Assembly (NCBI RefSeq): GCF_914768025.1 | Contig: NZ_CAJZCE010000005.1 | Coordinates: 1 to 64,000 of the forward strand | Length of the DNA: 64,000 nucleotides | Source of the DNA: Snodgrassella gandavensis | GTDB taxonomy: Bacteria; Pseudomonadota; Gammaproteobacteria; Burkholderiales; Neisseriaceae | Direction of reading: 5' to 3' | Shown here: positions 36,661 through 45,106 of the stretch, one piece after another | How the letters are laid out: the number at the start of each line of letters is the position of its first letter | How positions within the stretch are numbered: the stretch's first letter is position 1 | Program-made: the position numbers and the translations under genes | The notes under the pieces: generated by a model | Told to the model about the DNA's origin: nothing | Seen by the model: the letters and a program-made list of their open reading frames with translations, nothing else | Databases searched by the model: none

Positions 36661-36920
36661 CGGGCATGCATGCAGAAGATAGAAAGGATTTATTAGCGCA
36701 CAAATCAGGCAAGAATGCTACTCCCGATTATCCAGTTACAGTGCTTACGCGCTTGCTTGAATTTGCAGATAGCGCGCAGGAAACTGCCCCTAGACAGAAA
36801 AAAGCATGCACAATCATAAGCAGGAAAGTAGCATCAATTGCACGAAACCAGCACACATAGATGCTATAGAAAAAATAGACACTTTCTGTATCCGTTTCTA
36901 ATATTGTCAACAGCTCAATT

Positions 36921-36970
36921 GGTAGCGGTAAGCGAGATCGAACCACTGACCTCTTGCCTGCCACACAAAG
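36921..36970 (-). other. Partial tRNA-Ala copy, probable attachment-site relic
   Basis: GGTAAGCGAGATCGAACCAC, then TGACCTCTTGCCTGCCA, matches the 3' half of the tRNA-Ala at 43133-43208 with about six changes. It has the same orientation and lacks the 5' half. That is the form left when a phage integrates into the 3' end of a tRNA. The decayed prophage lies between the two copies. Confidence 0.65.
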
Positions 36971-37483
36971 GCTTTTAATGTTATTTTTATTAATCAAAGC
37001 ATTAGCCTATTACAACCATTAACACTACTATTTTAAACCATTGTATATACGTGCATTACCAGACTGTATCGGCACCATATTGACACCAGACTGATACCCG
37101 TAATTTTGCGGGTAGAATGAGCCAAATTGAATGCCTTTAACCGCAAAACAGCTAAGAGTAACTATCCTCCAAGCAAAGATTGCTACGATTGAGTTGTTGT
37201 AATCTCCACAACAACTGAATTTACATCCCTTTCACGTAAGCCCGAAAACGGGCGCACGTAAGCTACCCAGATAATACATTTCAACCGTTGTGATTCCCAC
37301 TACGGTTGTCTCGAAAACAATCTAGTTATGCTTATTTCTACCATAACTCATTACATCTACCCTTGTTGTCGGTAAAACCAAAATGCTTTAGCTAAAGTTT
37401 CAGGTATTTGACAATAAATATCGTTAAGCATTTTTTAACAACCGCGGTGATTTCCACCACGGTTGATTTTTTACTTACACGAA
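36971..37483. other. Non-coding prophage end with three related hairpins
   Basis: No gene is seen. Three hairpins occur: AGTTGTTGT/ACAACAACT near 37191-37215, AACCGT-TGTGATTCCCACT-ACGGTT near 37283-37307, and AACCGCGGTG-ATTT-CCACCACGGTT near 37439-37464, the last followed by a plus-strand T run. The loops are alike (GATTTCC, GATTCCC, AATCTCC). They lie downstream of the lysis genes and may act as terminators or in a small RNA. Confidence 0.5.
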
Positions 37484-37744
37484 TTACTGAATAGCATTTA
37501 CCAGCGCACTATGTCGCCTTGCACAATCGTTATACTTCCCTACTATCCCAACTGCCCACGGCAAGATATCTGTGCCTGTAGTCCCGTTTAACGGACTTAA
37601 TGCAGGGCATGGCTCAGTAAGATTAGCTGGAATGCTAGCGACTGCTGATGGCTTCGTTGATGATGCGCACCCCTGAAGCATCCAGACACACATTAGTGTA
37701 CACAGGAACTTTAACAATCTTTGTAACTTGCGCTTGTCGTTCAT
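37484..37744 (-). CDS. Rz1-like outer-membrane spanin lipoprotein
   Basis: This 86-aa protein has an N-terminal hydrophobic segment and the lipobox LQGC at residues 24-27, followed by a Ser/Pro-rich mature part. Its start lies out of frame inside the 3' end of the Rz gene (37635-37970), the classic Rz/Rz1 arrangement. It acts with Rz to fuse inner and outer membranes at the end of phage lysis. Confidence 0.75.
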   Translation of the reverse strand: MNDKRKLQRLLKFLCTLMCVWMLQGCASSTKPSAVASIPANLTEPCPALSPLNGTTGTDILPWAVGIVGKYNDCARRHSALVNAIQ

Positions 37745-37970
37745 CTTGTTTTACCTCATTCTTCGCTTTCTGTTTCTCATATTCTTGGCTGGCTTTGTTA
37801 GCCGCCGCCTGCTGTTTGGCCAAAGCTTCCTGATATTGGTGCCGAACTTCTTCCGTGCCCTTGCTATAGCCTTTCTGGTACTGCTTGCTGCCGTAGCTAA
37901 GCACAGCAAATAGCACCATCAAGGCAAGCAAAGCCCAAGCACCCACTACCGGATAATTAATGTTTTTCAT
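37635..37970 (-). CDS. Rz-like inner-membrane spanin
   Basis: This 111-aa protein has one N-terminal membrane segment (VVGAWALLALMVLFAVLSYG) and then a coiled coil (HQYQEALAKQQAAANKASQE), typical of i-spanins. It overlaps the endolysin gene start region by 4 nt and the nested Rz1 frame by 110 nt. Part of the prophage lysis cassette. Confidence 0.75.
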   Translation of the reverse strand: MKNINYPVVGAWALLALMVLFAVLSYGSKQYQKGYSKGTEEVRHQYQEALAKQQAAANKASQEYEKQKAKNEVKQDERQAQVTKIVKVPVYTNVCLDASGVRIINEAISSR

Positions 37971-38410
37971 TGCACCACCTCAAAGTGTTGTAAATCTTTG
38001 ATTTTCTGCCAGTTACTGCCCAAATTGATTGTTACACCCAATTCTGCCGCTGTCTGTTTCATGGCTGCCGTGATGGCTTTGAATTTTTTAAGGTCAGAAT
38101 CTTTCATATTTATTGGATAAGGGTAAATATCAACAGTGCGGCCGGTTGCATGTTTACTGGCCAATATCTGGCTAACCCATGTAACTTGTCTTTCGTTAGG
38201 TCGAGCATATTCAGGGTCGATGTCTTTTTGGGTGCACTCACTGGCCATGCGGCCTTTGCCATAATTGATTGAACACTGTTCTTTACTGTGTTTACCTTCT
38301 ACAACAGTAAAATCCTGCGTAGTACTCTGCATAGCTCGCTCAACCACCTTAACCCGATTAGGATTAACACCCTGTAGATTGTTTAAAGAACGTTTGCCTA
38401 ATTTGTACAT
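37967..38410 (-). CDS. M15-type endolysin (L-alanyl-D-glutamate peptidase)
   Basis: The start at 38410 (MYKLGKRSLNNLQGVNPNRV) fits the family better than the longer ORF-track start. This 147-aa protein shows the M15 layout: a start motif S...L.GV.P, the metal site HATGRTVDIYP, and HFEVV at the end. It should cleave peptidoglycan stem peptides. The usual SxGxQ-type motif after the first strand reads GKHSKEQC, so the arginine often found there is a lysine. Confidence 0.75.
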   Translation of the reverse strand: MYKLGKRSLNNLQGVNPNRVKVVERAMQSTTQDFTVVEGKHSKEQCSINYGKGRMASECTQKDIDPEYARPNERQVTWVSQILASKHATGRTVDIYPYPINMKDSDLKKFKAITAAMKQTAAELGVTINLGSNWQKIKDLQHFEVVQ

Positions 38411-38476
38411 ATCAAAACCTTTCATGCATAAAAAAAGCAGCCGAAATGACCGCCTCGTCGTTGTCAAAAATCACCA

Positions 38477-38596
38477 CTATTTAACCGTGCTGATCATTTC
38501 AGGCAGTCGCCATGCCAAAATGAGCAATAGCAAAATCAGCACTGCCGTCCACAAGGTTTTACGCAACTCTTTTGGTGTAAAATGAATAGTTTCCAT
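38477..38596 (-). CDS. Holin-like small membrane protein
   Basis: The ATG at 38596 gives 39 aa with one membrane segment (LWTAVLILLLLILAWRL). The longer track ORF starts in the spacer. A single-span protein ahead of an endolysin and spanins is a holin candidate by position only. Confidence 0.5.
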   Translation of the reverse strand: METIHFTPKELRKTLWTAVLILLLLILAWRLPEMISTVK

Positions 38597-38671
38597 AAAA
38601 ATTCCTAGAAAATTAAACGTAAATCGTTTATGATTGGCCATGTTGTCCAAAGCCTCATTTGAATAACAAAA

Positions 38672-38710
38672 GCCCCCAAGGAGTGCGAATCCCTGAGGGC
38701 ATTTTTTTGT
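38672..38710. terminator. Terminator between DUF2335 gene and lysis cassette
   Basis: The stem GCCCCCAAGGA/TCCCTGAGGGC has two mismatches and is followed by ATTTTTTT on the plus strand and CTTTTG on the minus strand. A second small hairpin GCCAGC/GCTGG follows at about 38719-38738. Confidence 0.6.
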
Positions 38711-38759
38711 GTTAAAAAAAGCCAGCATTTAGCTGGGTTAAATCTGTTACAGATTCAAA

Positions 38760-39260
38760 TTATTTAGATTCGGATTTAATAGCTTTCCCTGTTATGAATA
38801 TAGTTACGATAGCAACTAGAGAGGCTCCCATTATGGAAGCACCTAATGCTGGCGAGCCAGTCCATATAAGCAGAAAAGATAATATGAAAAACAATAAAAC
38901 CGCAACGAAAGCAATCCACTGTCCTCTTTGTTGCAGTTGAAGAGATTTATTTATGTAATTGATATCGCATTCTGTCTTATGCCGGTCTAATTCAATTCTT
39001 GCCAACTGCTCCTTTTCGACACTTTGCATTATCCGATCCGCACCATTAGGTATAAGCTGATTATACATAGCTAAATCTTCAGGACTAGGAAGTGGCCCTG
39101 AATGAAATCTAGCAATTATCTTACTTACAAGTTGAGGATTTTCTTCCAGTTTATCAAGTATGTCTAATTCCTCTAGTTGACATATCTCTTTCTCAGTATT
39201 TTGAGATTGGGGGCATGAGGCCTTTGTTTCTTCGCTATCACGGCGTTGATTATCGCTCAT
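38760..39260 (-). CDS. DUF2335 membrane protein
   Basis: This 166-aa protein shows the DUF2335 signature (FHSGPLPSPEDLAMYNQLIP, then GADRIMQSVEKEQLAR) and two C-terminal membrane segments (AFVAVLLFFILSFLLIW and MGASLVAIVTIFITG). Members occur on prophages and mobile elements; the function is not established. It overlaps the next gene upstream by 11 nt. Confidence 0.75.
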   Translation of the reverse strand: MSDNQRRDSEETKASCPQSQNTEKEICQLEELDILDKLEENPQLVSKIIARFHSGPLPSPEDLAMYNQLIPNGADRIMQSVEKEQLARIELDRHKTECDINYINKSLQLQQRGQWIAFVAVLLFFILSFLLIWTGSPALGASIMGASLVAIVTIFITGKAIKSESK

Positions 39261-39465
39261 TATCTTTAATTTTTCTTATAGCCTGCTGAAAATCACCATC
39301 AATTTTTTTCATATCCCCCCGAAGGGACAAAATATCCTGAATCTGGCCATTTTCAATCGATACCTGAAAAGGTAATTTACTTATTGTGCTCCGAGGAAAT
39401 AAATCAAAGGCGGAACTCATTCCGACAATAAAAGATTTACTTAATATCTTCACACCCGTCTCCAT
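39250..39465 (-). CDS. Small protein coupled to DUF2335
   Basis: This 71-aa protein (FIVGMSSAFDLFPRSTISKL, then DMKKIDGDFQQAIRKIKD) overlaps the DUF2335 gene by 11 nt. Small proteins of this kind often precede DUF2335 genes on mobile elements, from memory. No domain is recognised. Confidence 0.55.
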   Translation of the reverse strand: METGVKILSKSFIVGMSSAFDLFPRSTISKLPFQVSIENGQIQDILSLRGDMKKIDGDFQQAIRKIKDNER

Positions 39466-40246
39466 ACTAGTTACATGAATTTTATTATTTTCTTCAATTT
39501 AAATAATAAGCACCGAGCTTACTTACTGCGATTTCGGCAATATTATTTAGTTACACCCATTCAGCTATGCTATTCATTACCATCCCATCCATCATGATAA
39601 ATACGTTTCATGAGCGCCTTTTAAATTAGTTGGTTTAACATGATTACTAATAGTTAGCTTTAATTATGGCATACAATATTAAGAAATCAAGTTTTTTATT
39701 CAAAAACCCCAACAAAATAGTACTTTACAACAAGCTGGCCATTAGCTGGCTTGAATCTGATACATAATCCAATAACAAATTTGTAGCTTTTAATCGCCCC
39801 ATAGGCCACAGGCTACTGCGAGCGTCTATTTATCGCTGTAATGTCCTTTGCATTGGATAATCTAACAACGATTATCGACTATTCTGTAGACAAGCCTGTT
39901 CACACTATATATAGCATATTCCATCCAGCTTTGCGGTGTGAAGTCAAAATTTATTTTGCAGTTCGTCCAGTGTTTTACTAACCACCTCGACTGCGTTTAG
40001 TTACGCAATAGAAGCTTTTAAGGCTTCCTGATTTTTGGGGCTATAAAACGGGGCTAAGGCAGGTCGGAATGGCAAACCCGCTTAGCACTCAATTATTCGT
40101 GTGCCGGTACCAAATAACCAATCTTGAGATTTGTCCGGTAAAAAGCATCAATCAAGCAACCAGTGTAACCATTTAAATGCTTTAAGCATGATGTGTTTAC
40201 TCCAATAAAAAAGCCACCTGAAAGCAGCTTGTGTAAACCAAAATAA
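39466..40246. other. Decayed prophage DNA, no clear gene
   Basis: Roughly 780 bases without a convincing frame. Near 39920-39970 the minus strand reads NFDFTPQSWMEYAI out of a broken frame, which may be a phage replication gene relic. The 65-aa frame at 40093-40290 overlaps brnA and is not supported. Confidence 0.45.
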
Positions 40247-40459
40247 TTACTTATTCCATTTAATATCAGGTTTGCGTTTATTTGCAGCACAATCCTTTAA
40301 AAATAAATTGATCAGCGATTGATAAGGCAAGCCCGTTTCTTCAGCCAGTTCTTTAAAGTAGCTGATACTTTCTTCATCTATCCGAATGGTAATCGTCTTC
40401 TTCAATCGACTGGCATAATGATTTGGCTTCGCATTCCCAAAATCGTATTCTTTCTTCAT
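40247..40459 (-). CDS. brnA: BrnA-type antitoxin
   Basis: This 70-aa protein carries the BrnA C-terminal ribbon-helix-helix (KKTITIRIDEESISYFKELA, then GLPYQSLINLFLKDCA). It would bind DNA and its toxin partner. It overlaps the broken brnT stop (ATGA). It seems intact while the toxin is not. Confidence 0.75.
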   Translation of the reverse strand: MKKEYDFGNAKPNHYASRLKKTITIRIDEESISYFKELAEETGLPYQSLINLFLKDCAANKRKPDIKWNK

Positions 40460-40705
40460 AGATATTCCTCATACTGTTTACGCTCGTGTTTAGTAGCAGT
40501 CCTTGCAGCAATAAGGCGAATACTATCACCATGTTCACAATGAATCACCACAAGAACACATAGGTTTTCGCTCATTCCTAGCAATACAAAGCAGTCTTCA
40601 CTTTCAGAGTGTTCAGGGGCGAAAATAATTAAACCATGCTCATCTCAAAACACGGTAATAGCTTCTTCAAAAAAAACGCCATGTTTTTCAGATTAAGCAT
40701 GAAGA
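40456..40705 (-). pseudogene. BrnT-type toxin, broken
   Basis: The minus-strand frame reads KHGVFFEEAITVF, a TGA, then GLIIFAPEHSESEDCFVLLG and SIRLIAARTATKHERKQYEE, the core of the BrnT RNase. An internal stop and the loss of the N-terminus kill it. It is directly upstream of the intact brnA. Confidence 0.7.
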
Positions 40706-40787
40706 ACAATTAGATTACTAAAATACAAAAGCCAGCGGTTAAGCTGGCTTATTACTTAGTACTAACGGTTAATATACGGAGCCCCCA

Positions 40788-41330
40788 ATAAAAAAAACCC
40801 GCCAAGGGGATGGCGGGTGTAGTAGTAGTAAAGTATATCAACTAAAAAGGAGAAAAATGTTAATGCCTTTCTTTTGGTTGCAGCAAAGCTGCCACCGGCA
40901 TTAAAAAAGGAAAAAAACAGATTGGTGATTAGAAATATACTAAACATTCAAATCATGTGCAAGGGCGAATTGCAAAAATATTTATCAAAATTTTCACAAT
41001 GTTGCATATATGCCCAAAACAGCACTAATGCTCTTTCTACCCGTTCAGCCCATGCATTCCTCTTAACCATAGCACGTGGCGTGCAATCATTGAACGGCGT
41101 TTAAAACAGTGGTTCTTATGCCCATATTCGATACTAAGCACATTAAACGCCTCGCAATTGTTTTGTGCCAATAACAACAACGCACATTTTACCAATGCAA
41201 ACACCTCAGGTTTGTAGTGCGCACCATCAAAAGCATATTCCCTGATAACGTTCTTTTTCCCGTAGCACCGTACAGCACTTAGACAATGCCCCTGCCTCTT
41301 CCGATCAGCCCTAGCTCACTCATACGCAGC
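40788..41330. repeat. Decayed phage segment, copy 2
   Basis: This is the second copy of the segment at 36128-36660. A minus-strand relic reads RSMIARHVAMVKRNAWAERV and WAYMQHC after correcting one frameshift, and upstream HYKPEVFALVKCALLLLAQN. Probably a phage gene of unknown role. Confidence 0.7.
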
Positions 41331-41394
41331 AGTGTCTATTTCAATTTTACTCATCACCAAACATACCCTTTAAATCTTCGCTCTTCCCTAAACT

Positions 41395-41790
41395 TCACAT
41401 CATCATCGCGCATAGGTTTTTTAAATCTTTCGGTTTTTTGTACTTGGCACTGACTATTGCGTCCACTACAGCAGCTTCACCAGCCTTACATAGGCACTCA
41501 TTAGCATCTTTAAAATCGCCCCAATCAACCAACTTGCACCGGTGTTCACCAAGCCGTTGCAAAACCCCCATCGTGGCCAACTGTCCCAGGTCATCATTAT
41601 CCAAGGCCAGATAAATCACCCTAAACTGCTGCAACCGCTCCCAGTCGTATTCAATCCACTCCAGATTTTTAGCACCACTAGGCATAGACAGTGCCTTTAC
41701 CCCAGACTGGAAAACGCTCAAAGCATCAATTTCACCCTCAGTAATCACAACCTTATCGTCATCAGGCGTGATTACCTGTCATATTTAATC
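41395..41790 (-). pseudogene. Phage primase/helicase Toprim fragment
   Basis: The frame holds a Toprim domain: VVITEGEIDALSVFQSGVKA, ALSMPSG, VIYLALDNDDLGQLA and WGDFKDANECL. This is the Toprim of T7-type primase-helicases. Upstream sequence is out of frame and the helicase part is missing. It is a dead replication gene of the prophage. Confidence 0.7.
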
Positions 41791-42180
41791 ACCGCTAATG
41801 ATATAAACCCATCGAAGTTAACCAATTTCGCCGTGCCAGCTCAAGGCAGCGAAATATAACAGCCCGAGGCAAGTTAAGGAGCTCACAGGCAAATCGTTAA
41901 GTCTTAGCGGGCAGCCAGAACAAAATCAGTAGGCCGGTAATACTTACAGACAGACAAATTTAAAGAACTTTATGAAAGGAAAACGCTTTCAAATACCAAT
42001 TTTGACAAGCTATATCTGAATGCACAAATACATAGATATATTAATAAGCTAAAGAAAAATTAGTTTCAACAAGCTGGCTTTATTAGTTATTTTAATCAAT
42101 TTTTAATAAAATTGACAATAATTAACATTTATAGATTACTGTGCTAATATATTCCTTATCCAACAAAGGGAAAAAAAATA
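41791..42180. other. Spacer upstream of the J-domain-like gene
   Basis: No gene is seen. The last 100 bases hold TTGACAATAATTAACATTTA and TGTGCTAATATATTCC. A TTGACA with TATAGA or TAATAT downstream could be the promoter of the gene at 42181; the AGGGAAAAAAAATA before the ATG is its ribosome site. Confidence 0.5.
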
Positions 42181-43008
42181 ATGGCATTTAAAAATTTATA
42201 TCAATTATTAAGCCTGAAGCCTACTGCCTCGCATTCGGATATCATTAATGCAATGAAAAAAGCGGCACAGCAACAGACTATTTCTTTAGAGAACTTAAAG
42301 CTATGTAAACAGGTTCTGCTTAATGAAGAGTTACGTAAGAAATACAACTCGCGTTTGTTTATTGCGTATCCAGAACTTTTAGAAATTCCGCCCAAGCCAA
42401 AAGAACCTGAGAAAGTTAAGCCATTACCACCTAAAAAAACAGGCCGCAATAAAAAAAAGCTTTATCTAATTCTTGCCATCATTGTGGCAATGATAATTTC
42501 CGGTACTATTGCTTACTCTAAATATAACTCTCTTGCCTCAGAAGCAAAAGAAGCAGTAAGAAAAATATTACTCCGACCTGAATCAGCGACATTCTATGAT
42601 ATTAGAATACATTTCAATACCAATAACAAAAAGATATATGTTTGCGGAAAAGTAGTTGCAAAAGTACTTGACGGTTACTATAGCGGAAAAGAAACGTTTG
42701 TGTATGCTCCGCATATTAAACAAGCTGTTGTAGTTCATAAAAAGAAGCCTTGGTTTTTACAAGATGAACTTAAGTCCAGCATAGCATATAAAATAGGCTG
42801 CTTAAATGATGACCCTGCTAAATTAGGGAAGCAACTATCCCTATTTATGGATCATGCACATGAATATGGCGCTCTGAAATGGCTAGAATTTTCAGCCTCC
42901 AATAAAGTCGAGCAAGCTAAATTAGATAAGAGGTTAGTTGAACTGAAAACAATAGTAGAAGCGGAACTACAAGCGATCTCGATTTATGAACAGAGTGATA
43001 AAGAATGA
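42181..43008 (+). CDS. J-domain-like membrane protein without HPD motif
   Basis: This 275-aa protein starts with a J-domain-like helix pattern (NLYQLLSLKPTASHSDIINA ... LLNEELRKKYNSRL) that lacks HPD, so it is unlikely to stimulate Hsp70. A Pro/Lys linker, one membrane segment (LYLILAIIVAMIISGTIAYS) and an outer domain (PESATFYDIRI...VCGKVVAK) follow. The outer domain resembles small secreted beta domains with VCG. It is an accessory gene lying between the prophage relics and the tRNA, on the opposite strand to the lysis genes. Function unknown. Confidence 0.65.
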   Translation: MAFKNLYQLLSLKPTASHSDIINAMKKAAQQQTISLENLKLCKQVLLNEELRKKYNSRLFIAYPELLEIPPKPKEPEKVKPLPPKKTGRNKKKLYLILAIIVAMIISGTIAYSKYNSLASEAKEAVRKILLRPESATFYDIRIHFNTNNKKIYVCGKVVAKVLDGYYSGKETFVYAPHIKQAVVVHKKKPWFLQDELKSSIAYKIGCLNDDPAKLGKQLSLFMDHAHEYGALKWLEFSASNKVEQAKLDKRLVELKTIVEAELQAISIYEQSDKE

Positions 43009-43085
43009 TTTAATTATTGCAACACAAGGAAGAAAGCAGCATGACCCGCACAAAACCCGCACAATAGATTTGGCAAATAAAAAAT

Positions 43086-43105
43086 TAGACGCCTCTAAGC
43101 GTCTA
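43086..43105 (-). terminator. Terminator behind tRNA-Ala
   Basis: The hairpin TAGACGC/GCGTCTA with a T run on the minus strand lies 28 bases past the tRNA 3' end. Confidence 0.7.
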
Positions 43106-43132
43106 GTTATCGTTACTAATCAATATTTTATT

Positions 43133-43208
<76 letters not shown>

Positions 43209-43457
43209 AACTACTTTCAGCCAGTTACTGCTGAATAGGTTGCGCATTTTACCTGAACTACTGAATTTTGCAAGCCCCGATTTAATTTTTCACACTGAAA
43301 GCAGCAAATATAGCAGCCACCCGGCAAAAATTTTCTGCCGAACGTCCATCTAATCTCTTTATAACCGTGGGTTAATAACAAGAGTAGTCTCACCTGAGAA
43401 TTAAATTTATACTTGCAGGCTGGTTCAGATTATTCATGCTAAAACAGGAACGCCTCT

Positions 43458-44462
43458 ATGCAGCGCAAACAACAACAGACTGTACTTCTGGTATTAATGG
43501 GCTTACTGATAATTGCGCTGGTGTGGACAATACTCTTATTCTTACCTAAAAGTAATGCAGGCTATCGTTTAAAAGTGCCGGCTGGCTATGGTATTAGTGG
43601 AGTAAGCCGTACTCTGACAGCTAACGATGTAATTTATAGCCGCTGGGTATTTGTCGGTACCGCACATTTGCTGGGTATGGGAGATAAAATCCATCGCGGC
43701 AACTATCGCTTACCGCACTCCGTTTCCAGCTGGCAGATTCTGCAAAGACTGCGCACCGGCAAGCCAGACAGTATTACAGTGCAAATCATTGAAGGTAACA
43801 CATTTGCACAGATGCGCAGAATTATTGATAACACACCTGATATTGAGCACACTACGCGGGGCTGGTCAGACAGCAAACTATTACAGCAACTGGGAGCTGA
43901 TCACAGTTATACACATGCAGAAGGCCTGTTTTTTCCAGCCACTTATGATATCAGCTCTGACAGCAGCGATTTATCCCTTTATCAACAAGCTTATAACACC
44001 ATGCAAAAGCATTTACAGGCTACATGGGAAGAGCGGCGCAGTGATCTACCTTACCAGACTGCCTACGAATTACTGATTATGGCCAGCCTGATTGAAAAAG
44101 AAACCGGCCATGTTGAAGACAGAAGCAATGTAGCAGCAGTATTTGTTAACCGCCTCAATCAACATATGCGTTTACAAACTGACCCTAGCGTGATTTATGG
44201 CATGGGCAGCCGTTATAAAGGTAAAATTGGCAAGGCCGATTTACGCCGTGATACACCGTACAATACTTACACTCGTGCCGGTTTGCCGCCAAGTCCTATT
44301 GCACTGCCGGGCAAAGCAGCATTGGAAGCGGCTGCTCATCCAGCCACTAACGATTATCTGTACTTTGTGGCGCGTAACGATGGTACTGGCCGCAGCCAGT
44401 TCAGTCACAGTCTGAATGAACATAATGCTGCGGTTCGCCAATATATCCTAAAAAAACGCTAA
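43458..44462 (+). CDS. mltG: Endolytic murein transglycosylase MltG
   Basis: This 334-aa inner-membrane protein has one N-terminal membrane segment (LLIIALVWTILLFLP) and the YceG/MltG domain with GLFFPATY, ASLIEKET (catalytic Glu) and LQTDPSVIYGMG. It cleaves nascent glycan strands and so limits their length. It starts an operon with tmk 17 nt downstream, an order also known in Neisseria and E. coli. Confidence 0.92.
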   Translation: MQRKQQQTVLLVLMGLLIIALVWTILLFLPKSNAGYRLKVPAGYGISGVSRTLTANDVIYSRWVFVGTAHLLGMGDKIHRGNYRLPHSVSSWQILQRLRTGKPDSITVQIIEGNTFAQMRRIIDNTPDIEHTTRGWSDSKLLQQLGADHSYTHAEGLFFPATYDISSDSSDLSLYQQAYNTMQKHLQATWEERRSDLPYQTAYELLIMASLIEKETGHVEDRSNVAAVFVNRLNQHMRLQTDPSVIYGMGSRYKGKIGKADLRRDTPYNTYTRAGLPPSPIALPGKAALEAAAHPATNDYLYFVARNDGTGRSQFSHSLNEHNAAVRQYILKKR

Positions 44463-44479
44463 CCGGATTTGTATAATAG

Positions 44480-45106
44480 ATGAAAGCAAAATTTATTACG
44501 CTGGATGGAATTGATGGTGCCGGCAAATCGACTAATCTCGATACCATACGCAACTGGTTTGAAAAGAACCAATTACCGGTACTTTTTACCCGTGAACCAG
44601 GTGGCACCGCCATTGGCGAAGCACTACGCAAGCTGTTGCTTGATCCGGCTACCCACGCCAATGCCCGTACAGAAACCTTGATGATATTCGCTGCACGCCA
44701 GCAGCATCTGGATGAAGTAATTAAACCGGCACTGGCACAAGGCATACATGTAGTAAGTGACCGTTTTACCGATGCCACATTTGCCTATCAGGGTGGAGGC
44801 CGTGGCCTGCCACTGGCGGATATTGCCATTCTGGAAAACTGGGTACAGCAAGGCTTGCAGCCCGATTTGACCCTACTGCTGGATGTGCCATTGACAGTCG
44901 CCCAACAACGACTGAGCCAAAACAGTAACCCTGACCGCTTTGAACAACTGGATACAGCCTTTTTTGAGCACACGCGCACAGTCTACTTGGATCGTGCCGC
45001 ATCTGCACCGCAACGCTACGCCATTATTGACAGCAGTTTAAATCTGAATGAAGTAGCGCAGCAGATTAATCAGGCACTAGCACAACTGTTTGGATTAAAT
45101 TCATGA
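44480..45106 (+). CDS. tmk: Thymidylate kinase
   Basis: This 208-aa enzyme phosphorylates dTMP to dTDP. It shows the P-loop GIDGAGKST, the DR-type motif FTREPGGTAIGEALR, and the LID region DRFTDATFAYQGGGRGL. Length is normal. The stop overlaps the holB start (ATGA). Confidence 0.95.
   Translation: MKAKFITLDGIDGAGKSTNLDTIRNWFEKNQLPVLFTREPGGTAIGEALRKLLLDPATHANARTETLMIFAARQQHLDEVIKPALAQGIHVVSDRFTDATFAYQGGGRGLPLADIAILENWVQQGLQPDLTLLLDVPLTVAQQRLSQNSNPDRFEQLDTAFFEHTRTVYLDRAASAPQRYAIIDSSLNLNEVAQQINQALAQLFGLNS

Noticed and set aside
36905-36925. CAGCTCAATTGGTAG directly before the partial tRNA copy, resembling a tRNA D arm on the plus strand
   Set aside because: It is in the wrong orientation relative to the partial tRNA and has no matching arms; probably chance or scrambled debris.
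36408-36997. Short ORFs on both strands near the partial tRNA copy
   Set aside because: They lie in a decayed phage repeat and attachment-site zone; none keeps coding character in the second repeat copy.
37186-37466. Repeated hairpins considered as a CRISPR array
   Set aside because: Units differ in sequence and spacing, and no cas gene is near.
40093-40290. 65-aa minus-strand ORF overlapping brnA
   Set aside because: It overlaps the well-supported brnA gene in another frame and has no recognisable feature.
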